Shown piece by piece: positions 17,332 through 25,582 of a DNA stretch of 51,020 nt; positions within the stretch are counted from its first letter, which is position 1, and each line of letters begins with the position of its first letter. Position numbers and translations under genes: made by a program. The notes beneath the pieces were generated by a model, which saw nothing but the letters and a program-made list of their open reading frames with translations, made no database searches and had not been told where the DNA came from. The stretch lies in IMG/VR virus record IMGVR_UViG_3300021960_000105, positions 1-51,020 of that record. One strand, 5' to 3'. This DNA is from a virus.

Positions 17332-18473
17332 TATCCTATGTAAATGGTCATTGGAACCTCTTTTAATGTTTTACTTAAGTTTTCTCCTTCTTGAGCTTTT
17401 CTTTCCAGTTGAGATTGACGTGAAGTTTGATCTAACATCTCTCTTAAGTTAGTAATCAATGCTTCTTTTTCAGATCTTGAATCAGTTAGTAAGTCTGCTT
17501 GGTTTAAAGTAGCTTCTGAGCCAGGTACTGGTACGGTTTGGTACTTTCCTCTAATATAAGCTAATAATTCTTTTGCTAATGCAAGTGTGTATCTAAATAT
17601 CCACTGTCTACCTACACTGTTTATAGTGGTATAGGTTGGGTTATTATATGGTACTTCTGCTACATTGTTAATTAAATCAGTTCCATCTATAAAACTAGCA
17701 GCCTTCTTATCAGATACCTTATAATATTCAAATCTTAGGTTGTAACTAGTTTTAGGTACTGGAAATATTTTAAGTCTATTATTAACTATTTCAAAAGAGT
17801 ATGATGATCTTCTTATTTGATCATTAAATTCAATAGCTTGTACTTTTAATATATCAAATGAAGCAGGCATTAATAGAAAGTTTACACCTGGACTGTATGA
17901 CCCGAAGTCAAATGCATCCATTAGTGATTGAATTCCTGTTCCTGTTCCAGCATAAGGATCAAAATAACGTAGAATAGCAGGAGGTGCTTCATAAAACACT
18001 CTTCTAATTTCAATACCACCGGTTATACCTTTATCGGTAGCCCAAGCATTTAAATCGTACTCCTGTTTTGAAGAAGTAACTGCTAATGAACCTGTGTGTC
18101 GTGTCACATTGCCGCCAGTTTCAGATTCTGTACCGTAATTTTTACTAATATTAATTACTCTATCTAAAGTAGGGTTTACAATTTTATTGTTAGCCGAAAC
18201 AGTACTGTCTGAACCTTCTAGTGAAAGATAGTTTTCTCTAATTTTGTATTGGAATACTTCATTACCATAAGTACTTATAGCTTCTTCAAAGCAAGCAAAA
18301 AATGAACCAGATTGTAGTTCCACATCCATCAATGGGTAACCTAATCTACTTCCACAAAATTTTGCTACTTTTACGGCATCGGTTTGGAAATCACTGTCAC
18401 TGTCATAAAACCCAAATGGGGTCATTCCAGAAGCAAATGTTGCACTTCCATTCCATATAGTTATATTGGCCAT
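17331..18473 (-). CDS. 13: Neck protein, gp13-like
   Basis: This 380-residue protein is longer than T4 gp13 (about 309). The N-terminal family pattern is present (CGSRLGYPLMDVELQSGSFF, CFEEAISTYGNEVFQYKIRE), as is the diagnostic C-terminal part: WIFRYTLALAKELLAYIRGK, VPVPGSEATLNQADLL, then a helix with EKEALITNLREML, matching the ALAKELNG and GQRLIEEARLEKEALREEL parts of T4 gp13. gp13 binds the head and gp14 to seal the packaged head. The extra length lies in the middle and in a charged C-terminal extension. It is the first gene after a strong terminator and a TATTTATA element, so it probably begins a new transcription unit. Confidence 0.78.
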   Translation of the reverse strand: MANITIWNGSATFASGMTPFGFYDSDSDFQTDAVKVAKFCGSRLGYPLMDVELQSGSFFACFEEAISTYGNEVFQYKIRENYLSLEGSDSTVSANNKIVNPTLDRVINISKNYGTESETGGNVTRHTGSLAVTSSKQEYDLNAWATDKGITGGIEIRRVFYEAPPAILRYFDPYAGTGTGIQSLMDAFDFGSYSPGVNFLLMPASFDILKVQAIEFNDQIRRSSYSFEIVNNRLKIFPVPKTSYNLRFEYYKVSDKKAASFIDGTDLINNVAEVPYNNPTYTTINSVGRQWIFRYTLALAKELLAYIRGKYQTVPVPGSEATLNQADLLTDSRSEKEALITNLREMLDQTSRQSQLERKAQEGENLSKTLKEVPMTIYIG

Positions 18474-18487
18474 TCTTACAGTTTTTA

Positions 18488-18495
18488 TATAAATA
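18488..18495 (-). promoter_or_regulatory. TATTTATA element before the gp13-like gene
   Basis: The coding strand reads ATACTATTTATATAAAAAC immediately after the terminator that follows the capsid gene and 14 bases upstream of the ATG at 18473. A terminator followed by this element strongly suggests a restart of transcription. Confidence 0.5.
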
Positions 18496-18500
18496 GTATA

Positions 18501-18525
18501 AAAAAAAAGAGGCCCGAAGGCCTCT
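18501..18525 (-). terminator. Rho-independent terminator after the major capsid gene
   Basis: On the minus strand AGAGGCC-TTCG-GGCCTCT forms a perfect 7-bp stem closed by a C(UUCG)G tetraloop and followed by a run of nine U residues. It starts 24 bases after the stop codon of the capsid gene. This is the best terminator in the window and fits a need to limit read-through from a very highly expressed gene. Confidence 0.93.
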
Positions 18526-18549
18526 CTTTATTAAATTCTAAGATTACTC

Positions 18550-20142
18550 TTAGATTGTATTCACGTCAGAAATAAAGATCTTACCGTAGAATTCAGGTCT
18601 AATCATCTTCTTAGCGTAACGAGTCATTAAACCTTTTCTAGGAGTGAAGGTTTCTGGATCGTACACAAGAGGAGTCATCATTAATGGTACGTAAGGAGCA
18701 TAAACTGCACCAGTTTCAAGGAATTGAGATCCTCTAAATCCTAACAAGATTGTATTTTCAGTCATATAAGGATTCTTATATACTTTAAATCTGTTAGCTA
18801 AAGATCCAACTCTTTGTACACCCATGTTGAATTCTGCCTGATCACCATCTGTAGCAGCAGCATATCCAGGAATTGATTCTAGGATAGTTGCAACTGTTGG
18901 AGAACATACTAGGAAGTTTGCACCACCTCTTAATGTTTTCTGATGAATCTTGTTAGATACTTTTTGTACTTTAGTACCTAAAGTTTGGAACCACTGACCT
19001 TGAGTGTTGTAGAAATCAGAAGTAGCAGTAGTCCAAGCTGAACCATTCCATACTTTGTTGTTTTCTGCACTCCAATGCTCAGTTGTACGAGCTTCAGAAA
19101 TTAACATATCAAGAATCTCAAGATCGATTTCCATTGAAATATATTCACTTAAAAGTGAAGTTAATTCAGCTTCTGCATCGATTGAGTGATATGCGTTAAG
19201 ATCTTGCGCAAATTCTGGAGTCCATTGTGCTTTTAACTTTCTTGTTTTAGCAACAATTGCTTCAGAAGCAAGTTTAACGTCAATTTCTGGAATAGTGATT
19301 GAAGTATCAACAGCAGCTGTAGAATCAGCTTCGAAGTCACCTCTATCGTTATCTACTGGTTGTTTGTGGTAAGCTACAGTGTGCGTATCAGAGTTTGTGA
19401 TGGCATTGTTAGCTACTACGAATACGATGTTTGAACCTTCAATTTTAGTATATTGAGGATAAACAGCAATTTGAGTATCAGAAGATCCAGAAAGAATTCT
19501 AAATGCTCTAATACCAAGTGGGTCGTAATTAGAAATTGAAGATAAAGCAAAAGTTACTTCATCATAATCTCCAGGATTTACTCCAGTTTCGTAATTGATA
19601 GAAGCTGAGTCAGCGTTAGAAACACCAGCAGCAGTTGCAGTACCTTTTACTTGGTTGATAGAATATCCAAACTGTCCAGCTCCATAAAGACCGCCAGCAG
19701 CGTCAGTGTTAAGAGCAAGTTTAGAGTTAGCAGTAGATACGTTACCGTACATGTTATCTTGATCAGCACGTCCGTTTGTTGCAGTACCGTATTTGAAATC
19801 TAGATAAAATACTAGACCAGAAGGTAAGTTCATTGGTTGTACAGATACGAAGTCTTGAGCTACGATTTGAGCGAATACCTTTCTTACAAGAGGTAGAGCT
19901 ACTCCAGCCCATTGCTCACCAGCACCAGCAGTGAATGATCCACCACCAACGTTAGTTGAGTTAGCTTCAGCTACGATTTGTTTAGCTTGGTTTTCAAGAA
20001 TCATTGCCATGTTATGTGCATATCTTTCATCTTTAATACCTTCTAACAAACCAGAAGCTTGCCATTTTTCAGCCAAACGAGCTGCATCAGCTTGCATGCT
20101 TTTGTAACTGTTTGCGCTTTCTAATAGGTTGTTAATTTCCAT
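18550..20142 (-). CDS. 23: Major capsid protein, gp23-like
   Basis: This 530-residue protein is close to T4 gp23 (521). Residues 1-59 are a helical prohead segment (NLLESANSYKSMQADAARLA, NMAMILENQAKQIVAE). The likely gp21 cleavage site is IVAE|A at 59/60. The mature chain starts ANSTNVGGGSFTAGAGEQWA and continues with family segments such as ALPLVRKVFAQIVAQDFVSV, MNLPSGLVFYLDFKYG, ANFLVCSPTVATILES, FKVYKNPY and MTRYAKKMIRPEFYGKI. It forms the icosahedral shell. It follows the scaffold gene by 23 bases and is followed by a strong terminator. The start has no Shine-Dalgarno; the upstream sequence is A/T only apart from a few bases, although the gene must be expressed strongly. Confidence 0.95.
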   Translation of the reverse strand: MEINNLLESANSYKSMQADAARLAEKWQASGLLEGIKDERYAHNMAMILENQAKQIVAEANSTNVGGGSFTAGAGEQWAGVALPLVRKVFAQIVAQDFVSVQPMNLPSGLVFYLDFKYGTATNGRADQDNMYGNVSTANSKLALNTDAAGGLYGAGQFGYSINQVKGTATAAGVSNADSASINYETGVNPGDYDEVTFALSSISNYDPLGIRAFRILSGSSDTQIAVYPQYTKIEGSNIVFVVANNAITNSDTHTVAYHKQPVDNDRGDFEADSTAAVDTSITIPEIDVKLASEAIVAKTRKLKAQWTPEFAQDLNAYHSIDAEAELTSLLSEYISMEIDLEILDMLISEARTTEHWSAENNKVWNGSAWTTATSDFYNTQGQWFQTLGTKVQKVSNKIHQKTLRGGANFLVCSPTVATILESIPGYAAATDGDQAEFNMGVQRVGSLANRFKVYKNPYMTENTILLGFRGSQFLETGAVYAPYVPLMMTPLVYDPETFTPRKGLMTRYAKKMIRPEFYGKIFISDVNTI

Positions 20143-20165
20143 GATTAAAATTTGTTATTTTTTTA

Positions 20166-21251
20166 TTATTTAATAATTCCAGCTAATTTTTGCATTCTAC
20201 GAACAGCATCTGATACTTCATTGATCACTTCTGGTTTACTAGCTGTAGTACCAGTTGCTTTTGATGCCATTCCTTTTACTTTAGATTCTGAAACTTGTTC
20301 TTTTTTGTTACTTACTACATTTTCAGAAACTGTTTCAAATACTAATTTCACTTCTTTTACTGTTTCAGCTTTGTCGAAAGCAGCAATAATGTTAACTTTT
20401 TGAGACTCACTTAAGTTGTTAGCCTTAAAGATTTTGTTAACATATAAAAGTTTAGAGTTAAGAAGATTAGTTTCGTGTAGATCTTTTTTAAGATGCTCAA
20501 TAGTTGCAAGAGCTTCTTCTAGTTCTTCACTTACTACTCTATTGATATTAGTTCCTTGAGCTTGAGAATCAGCAGTATCTTGTACTTCTGTAGAGTTAGC
20601 AGTTGATACTTCTTCTACAGTTTCTTCTTCTTTTTTATCTCCTTCAGCTACAGTAGCTTCTAGTTCAGCTAAAAGTTCATCTAAATCAATTTCTTCTTCG
20701 TCACCGCCTGGTACTTCCATATCAGCAGCTGGTTCTTCGATAGGAGCTTCGTCGCCCATACCTTCGATGTCACCTGCATCCATATCCATTCCCATTTCTT
20801 CTCCTCCGCCGCCGCCAATTTCTTGAGCTACGATGTCACGAATCATGTCTTTAAACTGATCAACAGTTATATTTCCAATTTCTTCGTCACCTTCTACGGC
20901 TTCTTCTTCTTCACCAGCTTCTACTTCGCCAGCGTCTTCGATTTCGTCTTCAGCTTCGTCCTCTGATTCTTCAGAGTCATCCTCGGCTTCATCTTCGTCT
21001 TCAGCTTCAGCTGTTACTGTTTCAAATCCTGATGTGTTTTCCTCTACAGCTTCTTCTACTTCCTCTTCAACTTCGTTTACTACTTCTTCTTCGACTTCTT
21101 TGTCTTCCATCTCTTGAAGTTTAGCAGCTAACATGTCTTTAAGGTGAGGCGTTAGAGTTTCCTCTAAAGCTTCTTTAGCGTTAGCAATAGCGGCTTCACG
21201 TACAGATTTTGCTTCAGCAATAGCTTGCTTGAATAAATCTTTGTTTGCCAT
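20166..21251 (-). CDS. 22: Prohead core scaffold, gp22-like
   Basis: The product is 361 residues (T4 gp22 is about 269) and is strongly acidic and helical. The first 13 residues, MANKDLFKQAIAEAKSV, match the T4 gp22 opening style and hold an IAE|A cut site. Residues 60-210 are dominated by Glu, Asp and Ala (EDEDEAEDDSEESEDEAED), with GGGGEEMGMDMDAGD in between. The C-terminal 120 residues are more regular (ATIEHLKKDLHETNLLNSKL, VNKIFKANNLSESQKVNII). It sits directly upstream of gp23, as in T4. The scaffold fills the prohead and is degraded by gp21 before packaging. It has a 5' leader of about 90 bases with a hairpin, and a TATTTATA element behind a terminator. Confidence 0.9.
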   Translation of the reverse strand: MANKDLFKQAIAEAKSVREAAIANAKEALEETLTPHLKDMLAAKLQEMEDKEVEEEVVNEVEEEVEEAVEENTSGFETVTAEAEDEDEAEDDSEESEDEAEDEIEDAGEVEAGEEEEAVEGDEEIGNITVDQFKDMIRDIVAQEIGGGGGEEMGMDMDAGDIEGMGDEAPIEEPAADMEVPGGDEEEIDLDELLAELEATVAEGDKKEEETVEEVSTANSTEVQDTADSQAQGTNINRVVSEELEEALATIEHLKKDLHETNLLNSKLLYVNKIFKANNLSESQKVNIIAAFDKAETVKEVKLVFETVSENVVSNKKEQVSESKVKGMASKATGTTASKPEVINEVSDAVRRMQKLAGIIK

Positions 21252-21272
21252 TATAAAAATTTTGTGATTTTG

Positions 21273-21292
21273 TACGGTTATTAGGAACCGTA
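21273..21292 (-). promoter_or_regulatory. Hairpin in the 5' leader of the scaffold gene
   Basis: On the minus strand TACGGTT-CCTAAT-AACCGTA forms a 7-bp stem with a 6-base loop, 21 bases before the ATG at 21251. There is no U-run, so it is not a terminator. It could stabilise the abundant scaffold-capsid mRNA or modulate translation. Confidence 0.5.
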
Positions 21293-21341
21293 ATAGAAAG
21301 GTTAAAATACTTTTAATATAGAACTTGTCTATATATTCGTA

Positions 21342-21349
21342 TATAAATA
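21342..21349 (-). promoter_or_regulatory. TATTTATA element before the scaffold-capsid unit
   Basis: The coding strand reads GTATATATTTATATACG, 90 bases upstream of the scaffold ATG and a few bases after a terminator. It is the clearest candidate for a promoter for the gp22-gp23 transcript. Confidence 0.55.
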
Positions 21350-21355
21350 TATACT

Positions 21356-21384
21356 AAAAACAAAAACCCGACAAAAGCCGGGTT
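21356..21384 (-). terminator. Rho-independent terminator after the 193-aa core gene
   Basis: On the minus strand AACCCG-GCTTTTGT-CGGGTT forms a 6-bp stem followed by TTTGTTTTT. It lies about 25 bases after the stop codon of the gene at 21409 and just before a TATTTATA element. Confidence 0.85.
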
Positions 21385-21408
21385 CTAAATACAATGTAAA
21401 AAAAATTA

Positions 21409-21990
21409 TTAAGAATCTAAAATACCCTTAATTTGTTTTTTAAACGCTTTTTCTTTTGATTGTTTACTTTCTTCAAGGTGAGAAGTACCAGCTTGCTTTT
21501 CGAATCCAGATTTTACTCCAGCTGAATAACTCATATCAGCTTTCATTTTTTTACATTCATCACTTGAATCCCATCCAGCATCCATACATTGATTAAATTT
21601 ATCAATACCAAATAATTTATCGATAGCTTTCATTAAAAGATCTTTTAAACCTTCGTTTATATTATCTTCTTCTAAAGCTTCCTCATTTTTCTTTTTACTC
21701 TTACCATGAGTATGAGATTCAGAAGTAATAACATTTAGTTCGTTCACTGGGATACTTCCTACTGTGTCACCACTTTTGAAAAATACATCATAGTGAGTTA
21801 CTTCATGTACTCCGTTTTCGTTTTCAACTAATGTGTGCTTACCTTCAATACATACTCCGTATCCATATACTTCATGAACTACGTGAGCAGCACAATCATG
21901 TTCAAATCCAGGAGCAGATTCAGTTGTAGTTTCAACAGCTTTATTTTCTGTTATGAACTTTCTTAAATCAAAATTTGTATATTTACTCAT
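21409..21990 (-). CDS. Probable prohead core protein with capsid-targeting leader (193 aa)
   Basis: It lies between gp21 and gp22. The N-terminus MSKYTNFDLRKFITENKA ends in ITE|N, a possible gp21 site. The next 90 residues form a small beta-rich domain (HDCAAHVVHEVYGYGVCIEG, DVFFKSGDTVGSIPVNELNV), with His and Cys that might bind a metal (HDC, HVVHE, C). A charged linker follows (SKKKNEEALEEDNINE), then a helical end with three Cys-containing turns (FNQCMDAGWDSSDECKKM). No family was recognised. Core location is inferred from leader, charge and gene order. A TATTTATA element lies 24 bases upstream. Confidence 0.75.
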   Translation of the reverse strand: MSKYTNFDLRKFITENKAVETTTESAPGFEHDCAAHVVHEVYGYGVCIEGKHTLVENENGVHEVTHYDVFFKSGDTVGSIPVNELNVITSESHTHGKSKKKNEEALEEDNINEGLKDLLMKAIDKLFGIDKFNQCMDAGWDSSDECKKMKADMSYSAGVKSGFEKQAGTSHLEESKQSKEKAFKKQIKGILDS

Positions 21991-22014
21991 GATATTAATT
22001 TTTCTTTGTTTTTA

Positions 22015-22022
22015 TATAAATA
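22015..22022 (-). promoter_or_regulatory. TATTTATA element before the 193-aa core gene
   Basis: The coding strand reads CATATTTATATAAAAACAAAG, 24 bases upstream of the ATG at 21990. Confidence 0.45.
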
Positions 22023-22032
22023 TGTTGTTTTT

Positions 22033-22611
22033 TTACGCTCTTAGGATATCGTTAATAATAGAATCTAATTGAGTGTATTTTGAAATTTTTACTTTACCTT
22101 CATTTAGTGATATAGGGTTCATAAATGCACCATGTGTAGATGGATTAGATACAAAGTCCCAACATACTAGTTCAAAATCAGGTTGTACTTCTAAAGTACC
22201 TTCATTTGTCTGTTGAACTGAGCCGGTACCTCTAGATGAAATACCGATGGTATGACCAGCTTTTATAATTTCTTTAACAATGTTACCTGATGGTGTGTTT
22301 AATAGCTCTACACGTCCTTTTAGGTCGTCTCCATCCCACCATAACTCTTTTACTATATGAGAGGCGTTCTTAAGAGAGACTACTGGAGATTCAGGGTGAT
22401 CAAGTTCTCCGAAAGCATTGCCACGCTTAACAAATTCGTCAACGTATCTTTTAGCTTCACGCACTAAGATATCTTTTTTGTAGACTCTACCGTTTTGGTT
22501 TTCAGCTTTAGCTCTTTGCATAACACCTTCTACTTCAAAGACTCCCGGTTTAGTTTTGGACTCTCTAATGATAGGTCTAAATGGCGTAACGTCTACTAAT
22601 AATTGTGCCAT
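22033..22611 (-). CDS. 21: Prohead maturation protease, gp21-like
   Basis: This 192-residue serine peptidase has the prohead protease signature in order: His72 in AFGELDHPESP, Ser125/126 in GHTIGISSRGTGSV and Asp152 in FELVCWDFVSNPSTHGAF. The N-terminal strand pair (KPGVFEVEGVMQRAKAENQN, GRVYKKDILVREA) matches T4 gp21. The enzyme cuts core and capsid proteins after (I/L)xE and then itself. Its substrates are probably encoded around it: gp22, gp23, the 85-residue and 193-residue proteins and the leader-bearing small proteins. It overlaps nothing and is three bases after the 617-residue core gene. Confidence 0.93.
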   Translation of the reverse strand: MAQLLVDVTPFRPIIRESKTKPGVFEVEGVMQRAKAENQNGRVYKKDILVREAKRYVDEFVKRGNAFGELDHPESPVVSLKNASHIVKELWWDGDDLKGRVELLNTPSGNIVKEIIKAGHTIGISSRGTGSVQQTNEGTLEVQPDFELVCWDFVSNPSTHGAFMNPISLNEGKVKISKYTQLDSIINDILRA

Positions 22612-22614
22612 ATC

Positions 22615-24468
22615 TTAAAAGTTTGGTGTGAATATAGTTGATTTAGGTTCTTCAATAATATCTGTTTCACCTAATGGTCTTTCACCTGAATTGTGAGCAT
22701 CAACGTCTGCTTGTGTGATTGTTCTAACTTTAGGTAAATTTATTTTACTAAAAAAAGATCCTTTTTTGATTACTTTACTAAGGTCTTGTCCAAAAGCTGA
22801 TTCTAAGCCTGGGGCAATAAATCCTCCAATCTTTAAACCTTCTTCGTTTTCAAAGTTAGCAGTCTTTTCAAATACTTTGGCAATCTTATCAGACATCTTA
22901 TCGTAGAAAGTTTCAATCTCTGTTACGATATTTTCTAATTCATTTACTACTGGTTTAACACCTGGGAATGTTTCGTATGCTTCAGCCCAATCGGCTAACT
23001 TAACAGTAGCAGCTTCATTTAATAGTGTCTTTTTAATAATAGACTTAATAGCTTCTTTTAACTGCTCTTCTCTAGGATCCTTACTCATTTTCTTCTGTAA
23101 GTAGCTAGTTCTAAGGCCAAATTTTTCTCCTGCTTTTTCAATAGCTGTATCTCTATCAACACCTTTATTAATCATAGCTTTAATAAGCTCTAATGCTCTT
23201 TTATCTTCTGCAGCTGCATTTTTGTCGTATCCTCTTGGATCATGAAACATTCCAATTTCGTCTACTCCTTTACCCATTGCTTTTTTGATAGCTTTATCTT
23301 TAGCATGCATATAATCATCTCCGTCTACATCTCCGTCTCCATCAAGATCTTTACCTTTCTTTTCTGTTACAGAAGCACTATTATAAGCTTTAACCATATG
23401 TACTATTGTCTGGGTATCGATTTCTCTATCTTCTAAATAAGATACTAGATGTTCTTCTGAGTTGATTTCAATCATATTATCAACAACCAACTGAGCATCA
23501 TTTGAATCGCCGAATTCAGATATTTCTTTCTCTATTTCCCAAACAGCTTTCATACCTGGGGACATACCGGAAATATTGACTACTACATCACCATCGCCGT
23601 ATACATCATCAAGTTCTTTTTCCTCATTCATAAAGTCTGAAGGACCTTCATAGTTAGCATCGATATAGTTGTGAAACTCATCCATTGGGTCAGCTCCATC
23701 TAAAATATCTTGTCCATGCATATCTATAAAGTCATCAACAATACCAGATGTTACTTCTGGGTGCATTGCTTTGATTTGTTTTACAGCTGCCAGTAGGGTT
23801 GGGTTAGAAAGCTTTTCAGTTAGTCTTTCTTTTACTGAATCTAGATTATTGTAGAATTCTTCTCTTTCATCGTCACCCATTTCGTCATTAGACTTAGGAG
23901 TGCCGTCTTCATGTTCACCTGCTCTTCTTTCTTTAATTCTTTGAACTGCTGAAGATATTTGTTCTTCTGTATATCCTTCTTTTAACGTAGCTTTTTTCAT
24001 ATCATTAAAAGTATCTTTATCGGCAGCTCCTCTTTTAACTTCTTTTTCTTTGTCGTGCTTATCTACTTTATTAGATTCACCAGCCATTAAGTTAACATAG
24101 TGGTTAGCGTCTTTTTCAAGATTATCTTTTGCTTTCTTTTCAGCTTGTTTGAATTCTTCTGGCTTAACTGTTCTTTCAGCCATGTCTATTCCCATTACTC
24201 CTAACTCTATTCTGATACCCCTATCTAGTGCATCTAATGAATAGGTTAAGGCAGGTCTATCGTCGTAAACTTTAACTCCTGAGAAGGCAGGTTTTTGAGC
24301 TTCAAAGATCATTTGACGATTTTTAAGGATTTGAACTGTACTATCAAACCCATCGTATTGAGAGATGTACATAGGGTAAGTTTGTCTCATTTGACGAACA
24401 AACTCTTTTTTTGCCATTTTACCTTCTAAAACGGCGTTATATTTTTCAGTTGCGGTTACTTGTCTCAT
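22615..24468 (-). CDS. Large charged head-core protein with EF-hand-like loop (617 aa)
   Basis: The protein lies between the portal group and gp21, where T4 has its core genes 67 and 68. The first ~110 residues (YNAVLEGKMAKKEFVRQMRQ, RPALTYSLDALDRGIRIEL) look folded. A long Lys/Glu/Asp-rich middle follows, and a calcium-loop-like segment KDLDGDGDVDGDDYMHAKDK lies at about residues 372-391, with D-x-D-x-D-x-x-x-D spacing. The next helix ends with IIKKTLLNEA, giving an LNE|A site. The C-terminal ~120 residues are again regular (WAEAYETFPGVKPVVNELEN). No known enzyme motif is present. A structural core protein cut by gp21 is the best inference. It overlaps the 85-residue gene by 23 bases. Confidence 0.8.
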   Translation of the reverse strand: MRQVTATEKYNAVLEGKMAKKEFVRQMRQTYPMYISQYDGFDSTVQILKNRQMIFEAQKPAFSGVKVYDDRPALTYSLDALDRGIRIELGVMGIDMAERTVKPEEFKQAEKKAKDNLEKDANHYVNLMAGESNKVDKHDKEKEVKRGAADKDTFNDMKKATLKEGYTEEQISSAVQRIKERRAGEHEDGTPKSNDEMGDDEREEFYNNLDSVKERLTEKLSNPTLLAAVKQIKAMHPEVTSGIVDDFIDMHGQDILDGADPMDEFHNYIDANYEGPSDFMNEEKELDDVYGDGDVVVNISGMSPGMKAVWEIEKEISEFGDSNDAQLVVDNMIEINSEEHLVSYLEDREIDTQTIVHMVKAYNSASVTEKKGKDLDGDGDVDGDDYMHAKDKAIKKAMGKGVDEIGMFHDPRGYDKNAAAEDKRALELIKAMINKGVDRDTAIEKAGEKFGLRTSYLQKKMSKDPREEQLKEAIKSIIKKTLLNEAATVKLADWAEAYETFPGVKPVVNELENIVTEIETFYDKMSDKIAKVFEKTANFENEEGLKIGGFIAPGLESAFGQDLSKVIKKGSFFSKINLPKVRTITQADVDAHNSGERPLGETDIIEEPKSTIFTPNF

Positions 24469-24703
24469 AAGTTAGATAATCAAATCCTTTAGTATGTGAT
24501 GGTCGTTTTGGGCGTTCTAGCTTCTTCCAACCTAATTTTGTTAATGTTTTTTTTGCTCTTGTTCCTTTGCCAAATGCCTTTGGTGTAGCATATTGAGCTC
24601 CGTCACCAGGAGTAAATGAAGCACCACCTATGTTGGTAACATTTGCTTCATTCATTTCTTGCATTACCTCTCTAATCAACTGAACTAGTTGGGACCTTGT
24701 CAT
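24446..24703 (-). CDS. 85-aa core protein that copies the mature capsid N-terminus
   Basis: The first 12 residues MTRSQLVQLIRE form a capsid-targeting-like leader. Then comes MNEANVTNIGGASFTPGDGA, which parallels the capsid protein after its own cleavage site (EANSTNVGGGSFTAGAGE): E|A, N, TN, GG, SFT, G.G. and Q are kept in place. The remaining 45 residues are basic (GKGTRAKKTLTKLGWKKLER). Its place between portal and protease matches T4 gp67/gp68, but those are acidic. It begins with an ATGA overlap with the gene at 24700. Cleavage at E19|A20 would leave a 66-residue basic product whose start resembles the shell protein's N-arm. Confidence 0.8.
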   Translation of the reverse strand: MTRSQLVQLIREVMQEMNEANVTNIGGASFTPGDGAQYATPKAFGKGTRAKKTLTKLGWKKLERPKRPSHTKGFDYLTYETSNRN

Positions 24704-25554
24704 AGGTTTTTTAGTTCGTTTACTAGATCGTAATACTGCATTAAATTAACTAGATGGTTATCTGTTATTCTCTCTTTATTTGATAAAGGTTTTATAGTCT
24801 TAACAACTTCATCTAGTTTGATCTTAACTACTTCATTTTTAACTTTAGAAGTTAATTTTTTAATAGAAGATCTAATTTTGTTTATTTCTTCGTTAACTAA
24901 AGTGCGTAAACGTGATTGTGAGTTAACTGAAGTGATAAACTCTTTCAAAATATTTTTTTGTTGAGGAAGTAAGTCTTTATACTTATCATTAAACTTTTCA
25001 AGTAAAATCTTGAAAGTTAAAAGTTTAAGATCTTTATCATATTTAGAATACTCCTCAATAAGAGTGTCCTTTACATCTTCTTCCTTTTGCGGTTCAGATG
25101 TTAGGTGCTCTAGTATTGTTGTCTTGTTATCAATTAGAGTTTGAGGGTCAACTAAAGTATCGTTATTTTGAGCCTCTAACAAACAGTACAGTGCTGCAAG
25201 AGCTTTATAATCTCTTACTTGCATGCCAAAAAACTCTTCTACGTTGTAGTTTTCCTTGATAGTGGAAATCAATTCGTATTTTTGAGTCTTTAATGTCTTT
25301 TGATCTAATTTCCTAGAAACTTCAGTAATAGTAGATACTATAGCCTCAGCTTTAGATTGAGATACATTTTTATTTTTTACAATAAATTCGTACAGTCTAT
25401 ACTCCTTAGACAAGGATGAATTGCTACCAAAATACTTCTTGAGTATAGAAACAGCTGCTGAGTCTTTATTAGCTAGAGTGTCGGCAGCTATTTGTTTTAC
25501 AAGCAATTCAAAAATTAGACCTGTATTACGAAATTTCGAGTGTTTTATTTTCAT
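24700..25554 (-). CDS. Conserved protein downstream of portal, unknown function (284 aa)
   Basis: It begins MKIKHSKFRNTGLIFELLVK and is almost entirely alpha-helical, with long Lys/Leu/Glu-rich segments (EYRLYEFIVKNKNVSQSKAE, LKLLTFKILLEKFNDKY, NEVVKIKLDEVVKTIKPL). It has no cysteine clusters, signal or membrane segment. From memory, proteins with this start occur after the portal gene in marine T4-like phages and have no assigned function. The helical, charged make-up and place between portal and core genes suggest a prohead core or portal-initiator component. It does not carry the short leader or a clear (I/L)xE site near its start. Confidence 0.75.
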   Translation of the reverse strand: MKIKHSKFRNTGLIFELLVKQIAADTLANKDSAAVSILKKYFGSNSSLSKEYRLYEFIVKNKNVSQSKAEAIVSTITEVSRKLDQKTLKTQKYELISTIKENYNVEEFFGMQVRDYKALAALYCLLEAQNNDTLVDPQTLIDNKTTILEHLTSEPQKEEDVKDTLIEEYSKYDKDLKLLTFKILLEKFNDKYKDLLPQQKNILKEFITSVNSQSRLRTLVNEEINKIRSSIKKLTSKVKNEVVKIKLDEVVKTIKPLSNKERITDNHLVNLMQYYDLVNELKNL

Positions 25555-25570
25555 TATACACGTTTACTAT

Positions 25571-25578
25571 AATAAATA
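25571..25578 (-). promoter_or_regulatory. TATTTATT element
   Basis: The coding strand reads ACATATTTATTATAGT in the gap between the portal gene and the 284-residue gene, 16 bases before the ATG at 25554. It differs from the octamer in the last base. Confidence 0.4.
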
Positions 25579-25582
25579 TGTA

